A stretch of 13,613 nt of DNA from Coemansia sp. RSA 922 (Eukaryota > Kickxellomycota > Kickxellomycetes > Kickxellales > Kickxellaceae): the NCBI GenBank assembly GCA_027577415.1, contig JANBQS010000681.1, positions 1 to 13,613 of the forward strand, given 5' to 3'. A program made the position numbers and the translations under genes. The notes beneath the pieces were generated by a model. It was not told the DNA's origin. It did not search any database and worked only from the letters and a program-made list of their open reading frames with translations. Shown here piece after piece: positions 7,645 to 13,613 of this stretch; the stretch's first letter is position 1; each line of letters starts with the position of its first letter.

Positions 7645-10491
7645 TCATCGGCGATGATTACTTGGCGGCTCGCTGCTGTTCATTTCATTTGGGTCCGAGT
7701 GACGCCAAAAGTCAAATTCTTTGTTCTCCAGCTCGTGGAAGGAGCGGAACAAAAAGTTTGTCATGCGAGCGTACAGCGCAGGCCGGACATTATGTGTGTA
7801 GATGCCATGGTCCGAGTCAGTGTACGTGGCCACCTCAAAGCCTGGCACGTTGTTGGACTGGAGCAAGTCAACAAGAGCCAAGGTGTTTTGCAAGTGCACG
7901 TTGTCGTCGCCCGTCCCGTGCTGGATCAGGAACTTTGCGTTGCCAAAGGCAGTTGCATTGGTCACTGTGCTGTTCTTGTACCCGTCAGCATTAATCTCGG
8001 GCGTCTTCATATACCGCTCGGTGTATATCGAGTCGTAGAACCGCCAGTTGGTGACAGGCGCTACCGCCATGCCTACGCGGAATACGTCCGAGTGCCGCTC
8101 AATAGCGCGCGATGTGGTGTAGCCGCCATAGGACCAACCCCAGATCGCAATGCGATGCGGGTTGACATACTCCAGACCTTGGAAGTACTTGGCACCCGCT
8201 GCCTGGTCGGCCGGCTCAAAAATACCAAGCTGCTTGCTAACCGAGCTGCGGAACTTGCGCCCCTTGTACCCAGTACCGCGCCCATCAACTGTAGCCACGA
8301 TCCACGGCATGTCTGGGACGTCTTGCTGCGACACCAGCGCCGAGTGCCAGTCAAGCGAAAATGACTGAGATACCTGTTGCGAGTTTGGCCCGCCATATAC
8401 GCGGAAGAGCACGCCATACTTTGACTTTGCGCTCTTGTTGACTCCGGGCGGGAATATGACCATGGCGTTCATCTTGTCGCCGGCTTCGTTCGGGATCTCA
8501 AGGTACTCGACCGTAGGCAAGTCGTACAAACTCAGCTCGTTCTGCGCGTTAGAATTGTCGGCCAGCACGAGCTCAAAGTTGGCATCAGTGGTGCTGTAGA
8601 CAGCCTGCCATGGCAGCCTTGGACCCTTGTAGCTAAGCGTATAAAAGCCAGCACCAGTCGAGTAACTGGCGTCGTAGTTGCCGTCGCGAGCACCCTCGCT
8701 GTTAAGGCGCTCATGGCTGCTCTTTAGCGTTGGAGGCGACAAGGCGCGGGGCTGCGAGGCGGTTCCGTCACTGTTGAGTGACACTTCGTACAAGTTGAAC
8801 TTGATAGTCGATGCCTGCGAGCTGAGGAAGCTCACGCGTGCTGTCTTGCGGCTAAACGACACGCTTCCCCCAACGACGTCATAGTCTCCCGATGTCAGCC
8901 AAATAGTAGGCTGGGAAGCATCCGGCGGCGAGAACAGCGCCAAGTGAGTATGCTCGCCGTTCTCGACTAGAGAGATGTATCCATCCGACGTCAGGCTCTG
9001 AACTGAGCTCTTGGGGACAAAGATCGGCGTTGACGTGATTTCAATCCACGCACCATCGCCGCCCGATTCATTCGTATTGCGCTCGCGTACTAGCTTGGCG
9101 GATAGCTGCTTCGGGTCGGTGTTGGCCAGGTACACTTTGAGGTGGTCTTGCACTCGGTTCATTACGTGCACTATCAAGCGGTCGTGCTCGTTAGTCAACC
9201 ACGCTACGTTGGTGATAATCGTGTCGTCGGCGCTAAAGAGCTTCTCAAAGACAATCGGGTGTGGGTGGAAGTCGGTGTCCACGCTGTCTCTGGCCTTGCT
9301 GATGGCCTTGTCTTGGCCAGGGTCCCTGCCAAAACCAAGCTGATAGACAAATAGGGTCACCAGCGGATTGCTAGCGCCGGGCTTTGGGTAGTGCAGGCGG
9401 ATGTCGCTGGGGTAGACCACGCTGCTGTTATCAGGGTGGAACAGCTCGTACTGGAACACGGGTACCTTGCTATCGTCAAGGCGCAAGTACGCTAGGGCCT
9501 TGCCATCGGGCGACCACCAGCTGGATGCGCCCGAGCCCAGCACTTCCTCTTCATATACCCAGTCGGCAATCCCGTTAAACACGTCGTCGCTGCCGTCCTC
9601 GGTGACTTGAATTTCGTGCATCATATCTGTCACGAACAGGTTGTTGTCGCGCACAAACAGCATCTGGTGTCCAGTCGGCGCCCACTCGACGCGCTGAATC
9701 TTGTTGTTCCGAGTGTTCGTCAGCGGAATCATCGTCTTCTCCTTGATGTTGTACAGAAAGTACGTGCCCTTGACGGAGTGCCGCCACACTCGCTCAGAGT
9801 GCACGTTAAATAGCAAGTACTCCCAGTCCGCCGAGACCGACCAGCTCTGAGGCACAAACGACTCCATCAGCCCCAAAGCGGCCTTTTTGACGTCGCTGTA
9901 CTCTGCCAGCTTGTGCTCCCAGGTGGAGTTGTCGGCCTTGTGGACGACAAAGAAGCCCTCGTGTATGTCGCGATGGAGACCGTCGATGCTCGAGTCGGAC
10001 GGGTGAGCAACCCAATTCAGCGACTTTGTCTCTACTAGGCTGGTGACTCGGTTGACGCTGTCGTAGGTAAGCAGTCTCTTGCGCGAGCGATTGATGGGCG
10101 TCAGGCTGTTGATATCGCTCTTGTCGCCGTGTGCTCCAGGCACGCCCACCGATGATGCTCCATCGCCGCTGCGACTGGCCAATGTGCGCCAAACTACGAC
10201 GAGAATGGCATACATGCCTAGGCACCCGATCGCCACCATACAGATGTGCGCCAGGCTGAAGCGCTTGCGTCGCCATGACTGTGCCTTGGCGCTGCGCGTG
10301 TCGTATGTGGAGAACTCTTCGTGAAATCGTGCGTCGTCCTCCTCGCCAAAGGCAGTTGGCTCGCTAATCTCTAGCTCTGCGTACTCCACACCACGCCTCG
10401 CCGGTTGCTCCTGTGGTGACAGGGCGTCATCGCCAACAACGCTGGAGTCCTGCTCGTCCAGCCGAGAGTACTCAACACGACCGATAGGCAT
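7645..10491 (-). CDS. DAP2: Type II membrane dipeptidyl aminopeptidase (DPP IV family, S9B; Dap2/Ste13-like)
   Basis: Serine exopeptidase that removes X-Pro or X-Ala dipeptides, acting in the vacuole or late Golgi in yeasts. The product is 948 residues in one exon. An N-terminal cytosolic tail of about 78 residues precedes one membrane span (about 80-102) and no cleavable signal, as in type II proteins. A beta-propeller domain follows, with the double-Glu substrate motif DWVYEEEVLG near 310-320 that reads the free N-terminus. The C-terminal alpha/beta hydrolase has DGRGTGYKG, nucleophile GWSYGGY (Ser about 787), HGTGDDNVH (Asp about 862) and DSDHGI (His about 895). The triad is complete, so it should be active. 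The tail carries two Tyr-based sorting-like motifs (VEYSRL, VEYAEL). Whether it is the vacuolar Dap2 or Golgi Ste13 type cannot be told; the tail lacks an obvious FxFxD retrieval signal. No intron is needed. Confidence 0.95.
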   Translation of the reverse strand: MPIGRVEYSRLDEQDSSVVGDDALSPQEQPARRGVEYAELEISEPTAFGEEDDARFHEEFSTYDTRSAKAQSWRRKRFSLAHICMVAIGCLGMYAILVVVWRTLASRSGDGASSVGVPGAHGDKSDINSLTPINRSRKRLLTYDSVNRVTSLVETKSLNWVAHPSDSSIDGLHRDIHEGFFVVHKADNSTWEHKLAEYSDVKKAALGLMESFVPQSWSVSADWEYLLFNVHSERVWRHSVKGTYFLYNIKEKTMIPLTNTRNNKIQRVEWAPTGHQMLFVRDNNLFVTDMMHEIQVTEDGSDDVFNGIADWVYEEEVLGSGASSWWSPDGKALAYLRLDDSKVPVFQYELFHPDNSSVVYPSDIRLHYPKPGASNPLVTLFVYQLGFGRDPGQDKAISKARDSVDTDFHPHPIVFEKLFSADDTIITNVAWLTNEHDRLIVHVMNRVQDHLKVYLANTDPKQLSAKLVRERNTNESGGDGAWIEITSTPIFVPKSSVQSLTSDGYISLVENGEHTHLALFSPPDASQPTIWLTSGDYDVVGGSVSFSRKTARVSFLSSQASTIKFNLYEVSLNSDGTASQPRALSPPTLKSSHERLNSEGARDGNYDASYSTGAGFYTLSYKGPRLPWQAVYSTTDANFELVLADNSNAQNELSLYDLPTVEYLEIPNEAGDKMNAMVIFPPGVNKSAKSKYGVLFRVYGGPNSQQVSQSFSLDWHSALVSQQDVPDMPWIVATVDGRGTGYKGRKFRSSVSKQLGIFEPADQAAGAKYFQGLEYVNPHRIAIWGWSYGGYTTSRAIERHSDVFRVGMAVAPVTNWRFYDSIYTERYMKTPEINADGYKNSTVTNATAFGNAKFLIQHGTGDDNVHLQNTLALVDLLQSNNVPGFEVATYTDSDHGIYTHNVRPALYARMTNFLFRSFHELENKEFDFWRHSDPNEMNSSEPPSNHRR

Positions 10492-10803
10492 TTGTCACCT
10501 AATAACCCCAACGAGTATGAGTAAATGAGTCCAGAGCGGAATATAGCGTTTCAGCCAGTATAAACGTAGTTGCTTCAAAAAAAAATAGCAAAGAAATGAG
10601 AAATATAAAGAAGGGTGTGAGAATTCAACGAATTTGAAAAAGAAGAAGAAAAAAGAGAGAGAAAGGGACTGTGGAGAATGGACACCAATAGGCGGCTATT
10701 GTATTCACCATCCCCGTTGTGTTACGATAGTCGTGCTCACGCTGACAACACAACACAGCCTGGCCTACTGAACCGCCATGCAAGTTCTTAGCCATGCCTC
10801 CTC
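10492..10803. promoter_or_regulatory. 312-base spacer: bS21m 3' end and peptidase promoter
   Basis: Both flanking genes are on the minus strand, so this gap holds the bS21m 3' UTR and the peptidase promoter and leader. Nearest the peptidase is an A9 run (10577-10585). A 33-base pure purine run at 10636-10668 reads as a polypyrimidine tract on the coding strand, a common mark near fungal transcription starts. CCAAT occurs at 10685-10689 (as ATTGG on the coding strand). No canonical AATAAA for bS21m is seen and no open frame of note lies here. Confidence 0.45.
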
Positions 10804-11256
10804 CTACATGCCCCAGTTTCGCATGTTCATTACGAGGTGGACCTTGCGCCGCACTTCTTCCTTGAACAACCGAGCATGCGACTCGCGCCTCAGGCGCTGC
10901 CGCTTGTACTTTGGCTTTTCGTATCTTTTGCGCAAGAAGAGCTCGCGCCGGACGTTGTTTTCCGTGAGGATGCGGTTGAGCCGACCGTACGCCGAGGCTG
11001 GGTTTCCGTTGGTGACTGGCACTGCCCGCCCAACGACACTGGACCCCATGTTGTGGATCATGCTAGTAAGGCTGTTGGCAAACTGCATCCGGTTCTCAGA
11101 CGCCACGTCTCCAGACTGTACGCCGCTGGCTTCGCTATCATCGCCAGTGCTTGGCGGATTGCGTCCAGTGCTCATGAGCCGCTGCCCAGCACATGCATTC
11201 GCCGTCGTTGCCAGCGTCCGCCCCGAAAGTTGCCGCAAGATATTCAGTCCAAACAT
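10804..11256 (-). CDS. MRP21: Mitochondrial small ribosomal subunit protein bS21m
   Basis: Homologue of bacterial ribosomal protein bS21 (yeast Mrp21), part of the mitochondrial small subunit near the mRNA path. The product is 150 residues from the ATG at 11256; codons upstream stay open only to a GTG and are not needed. Residues 1-30 (MFGLNILRQLSGRTLATTAN) look like a mitochondrial presequence. Residues 31-70 are Ser/Gly-rich and of low complexity. The bS21 core covers about 75-147: GRAVPV, then the helix YGRLNRILTENNVRREL, then RKRYEKPKYKRQRLRRE, the very basic run that binds rRNA, and a closing helix FKEEVRRKVHLVMNMRN. The protein is about twice the bacterial length, as usual for fungal versions. 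It lies head-to-tail after SPO11, with 117 bases between. Confidence 0.9.
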   Translation of the reverse strand: MFGLNILRQLSGRTLATTANACAGQRLMSTGRNPPSTGDDSEASGVQSGDVASENRMQFANSLTSMIHNMGSSVVGRAVPVTNGNPASAYGRLNRILTENNVRRELFLRKRYEKPKYKRQRLRRESHARLFKEEVRRKVHLVMNMRNWGM

Positions 11257-11373
11257 TAAGCGATATGAGTATTTTGAGACAAGGCAAAAGACAAGAAACA
11301 CTGGCTAATTCAACGAGAGAAAAAAACTGACTTGCGCACCCTGCTGCTATCTTAAGAGTATGATCTGATCGAC

Positions 11374-13449
11374 TTAATCGCGATCAGCCAAAATGCTGTT
11401 CACATATTCGAGCAATACACAGCGGTACTGCGTGATGGCCTCAAGCTCTGCCTTTTTCCCACGATAGAGCATTTTGGCCATCCTCCGACGCAAAACAGTA
11501 CTCGATATCCAGTGATTAAGCAGCCGGAGTGCCAGACTCCGGTCGCGGCGAGTGTACTCGATCAACTGGCCAGTATCGAGGCCCCACTTGCCGATTCGCG
11601 CCATCGAGCAGTGCAGACCAGGCCAGCGCGCATGCGGAAAATGCTAGTAGCGTGAATTAGCATTTTGGAACATGAATTTTTTGTAAAACATTGCCGCTTA
11701 TATGCTCTACTTTGAGATACTTACAAATTGACATTTGCTCCACCCGCCCTCTGCGTAAACCTGGTAAATATGAGCGCCGTCTGGGTCGCAGTCCACTAGC
11801 ACTGACACGCGCAGGTTATTGGAAAATATGGCCAAAATCTCGCGGGTATTGACATCCTATATGTGCATTACAATGTGCATTAGTGTTTCTCTTCACAACA
11901 AATTGGGAGTGCTTTTTGCAGCCTCATAATTGCACACTACTTACAGGATACCCCTTTCCGGTCGCCAGAATTACTTGTGGAAATCTCCTTTGAAATCCGC
12001 TTTGGACCAAGGCGAAGAAAACGGACTATGACGACTTTGATTGTGCTGAAGATTTAGTTTACCAAACCCCGATCCAAGCAGCACCATTAATAATAAGTTG
12101 TTTCAAGAATATATCTTCGTACCTCTTTTTCTACAATCAGCACCGTTGTAACCCTGCTGTGGAATACCACATGATCCTATTTAGCCAGCCCTTAAAAAGG
12201 CAAGATTAGAATGTATCATTACAGAAATATTTCTGTAGAAAGGTACATTATACTTACAACAAATCGCACATGCGGAAGCAGGTGACCCTATAGCTTGAAA
12301 GCAGGCAGAAAAAACGTCAGTAATACAAACCTGTCAAGTAAGCAACACCTATTACTCTAATTACCTACAACCTACACTCTGTTGGGAGAAATCCATTACG
12401 TCACCGTTATGCAGCTCTAGCGATATTGGTCCGCACATCAGCCCCTTTGGACAAGAAATCTAGATAAAAATAACGAAATTAGCTTGTAAGTAACATGGCT
12501 TTCACTTGATAAGTTGTGAGCATAGCTCTTGCTTGTTAAACTCAAGTCCTTACAATGTTTAGCCGGGCAGGAGGGACAGCGAAGAAGAACGCCAGCTTAT
12601 TGCAAAGCATTCTGACGTTTTCGACACTTTTTAGGAGAGTTTTGTCACGATAATAGACATCTCGCTGGTATGCGACCTGGCCGGCCATGAGCAAACGATA
12701 CGAGACGCTCAAAATGCAATAAATCTCCACTATACCAGAGTGTGACATTATTCGTTATAGTGTGGTTAGAGAGTATCATGGCTTTGCTGCTGTAACAGCA
12801 ACAAATCAGGAAATTTACTCTACCCTGTATAGGTGATACGCACATCCCTTTCGCCGCAGCCAAGGCTCTTGCCTAAAAGGTGAAGCACTACATATGCATG
12901 AGAAGATAACTATTCATTAGTAACATGTGCCAGCATTAGTCTCTGTAACACGCCAGCCCTACGTACCCAAGTACGCACTTGGCAAGCGCGGGTGCCGTAG
13001 TGCAGCCCAGTGCAAAATCACGAATAGTACCGCGCATTTTCAGCAACAGCGAGTAGTTGCTAAAAAGATCTCTTCGATGGCATACCGAGTAGAATTAGTT
13101 AGAATTTTTTTACAGCTGCGTGTGGAATACCTTGCGTAAATAATACTTGCTTGAATGTGTGGTCTTGGATCCGAGTTACACCAGTTTCGCGTCCCAAGTA
13201 ATTGTCGGCAGAACTAGTGCCGTGACCCGAAATGGTACTATCAGAGATAAAGGTGGTACTCTTGGAAAGCGATGAGATGGAGCCAGATCCACTAATGTCA
13301 CTGTTGCCGTTGCTACTGTTACAGTCGCCGCTTGTTGAGCTTTCGTGCTGACAAGCACTGTCCAAGCTCGGCAATGAGCTGCTGGCTAGGGATTGAAAGC
13401 AACTAGTACTCGAGTAAAGCGCTGTAGAGCTCGAGCAATCAAATGACAT
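11374..13449 (-). CDS. SPO11: Meiotic recombination protein SPO11 (topoisomerase VI A family), about ten exons
   Basis: Transesterase that makes the double-strand breaks starting meiotic recombination. Exons read in transcription order: 13449-13131, 13069-12967, 12872-12824, 12724-12554, 12459-12365, 12287-12258, 12156-12123, 12025-11945, 11856-11725, 11643-11374. They total 1284 nt with phases consistent throughout (427 residues). Exons 4-10 are well supported: RDVYYRD holds the catalytic Tyr (about 182); LNI joins ISCPKGLMCG; the Toprim Glu is in TVLIVEKE (about 265); ATGKGYP joins DVNTREILA; VLVDCDPDGAHIYQVY holds the Toprim Asp pair (316, 318); the C-terminus has ARWPGLHCS and KKAELEAI. 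Introns 4-9 mostly have GTAAGT-type donors. Exons 1-3 are less sure. Exon 1 is Ser-rich and its junction (acceptor GAAGAG) is odd; exon 3 has a rival solution using acceptor TATAG at 12730 and another frame. The catalytic residues are intact, so I infer a working gene. Confidence 0.9.
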
Positions 13450-13541
13450 TTTTTTTCCTTCACACAACAATAGTATTTTGCAAGATCGATAGATATCCAC
13501 TGACAAAGAAGACAAACGTCAGAGCCCCGCCAGTGCTTCAT
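13386..13541 (-). promoter_or_regulatory. Upstream ORF overlapping the SPO11 start codon
   Basis: An ATG at 13541 opens a 51-codon frame that runs out of register through the proposed SPO11 ATG (13449) and stops at 13386. If transcripts start upstream of 13541, scanning ribosomes would meet this ATG first, which would limit SPO11 translation. It could instead be part of an unrecognised first exon. Confidence 0.3.
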
Positions 13542-13559
13542 TAAGAGTGGTTACCAGCT

Positions 13560-13567
13560 GTATATAT
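13560..13567 (-). promoter_or_regulatory. TATA-like box upstream of SPO11
   Basis: TATATA lies about 110 bases upstream of the proposed SPO11 ATG and about 20 bases upstream of the uORF ATG. Position is suitable for a TATA box but the motif is common in AT-rich spacers. Confidence 0.3.
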
Positions 13568-13613
13568 GCGTTTATATTCAAATGTAGGGAAGCTTATCTA
13601 CTTTTAATCCCAA

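Noticed and set aside
7654..8364. A 236-codon plus-strand frame antisense to the peptidase
   Set aside because: It lies fully within the coding region of a well-supported DPP IV gene, has no recognisable domain, and its composition is that of a complementary-frame shadow.
10778..11308. A 176-codon plus-strand frame opposite bS21m
   Set aside because: The minus strand encodes a clear bS21 core with a basic rRNA-binding run; the plus frame is its shadow.
12645..12863. A 72-codon minus-strand frame spanning SPO11 exons 3-4
   Set aside because: It reads through a predicted intron (branch-like CTAAC, acceptor before 12730) and is out of frame with the catalytic-Tyr exon, so it is an intron read-through artefact.
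1..13613. CRISPR array, insertion sequence or transposon, bacterial operon signals
   Set aside because: No regularly spaced repeats, terminal inverted repeats or transposase-like frames were seen, and introns and targeting peptides show a eukaryotic nuclear locus.

Overview
The window is nuclear DNA of a fungus with a compact genome. Most genes have no intron or one short intron, gaps between genes are about 50 to 600 bases, and introns have canonical GT..AG ends (mostly 49 to 101 nt) with CTAAC- or CTGAC-like branch sites. The gene set is eukaryotic and fungal: an Arp2/3 subunit, a Dap2/Ste13-type dipeptidyl aminopeptidase, mitochondrial MTO1, GRX5 and bS21m, and SPO11. The PPP1R37-like LRR protein and general style would fit an early-diverging lineage such as Kickxellomycotina (Coemansia and relatives), but that placement is a guess.

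Layout, left to right. A plus-strand gene for a PPP1R37-like leucine-rich-repeat protein carries a PP1-docking motif (16-2361; its start may lie further upstream). Minus-strand ARPC1 (2473-3685) has a short first exon that an ATG-to-stop ORF scan misses. Minus-strand MTO1 (3808-6048) follows. A 597-base gap comes next and holds a cluster of short inverted repeats ending in a T-run, plus a duplicated promoter-like 11-mer. A plus-strand gene encodes an 86-residue coiled-coil protein (6646-6906). Minus-strand GRX5 (6956-7541) has one 49-nt intron inside its presequence. Minus-strand dipeptidyl aminopeptidase is at 7645-10491. Minus-strand mitochondrial ribosomal protein bS21m is at 10804-11256. 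The right end holds a minus-strand, highly split SPO11 gene (11374-13449), which I assembled as about ten exons.

The genes do not form one pathway. Three of the eight (MTO1, GRX5, bS21m) serve mitochondrial translation or iron-sulfur metabolism, ARPC1 serves actin nucleation, the peptidase is a secretory-pathway membrane enzyme, and SPO11 makes meiotic double-strand breaks.

The most rewarding points are the SPO11 gene hidden in what looks like non-coding DNA, its intron load compared with its neighbours, the 5' exons recovered for ARPC1 and GRX5, and the possible structured RNA at 6195-6352. I see no mobile element, CRISPR array, rRNA or convincing tRNA.
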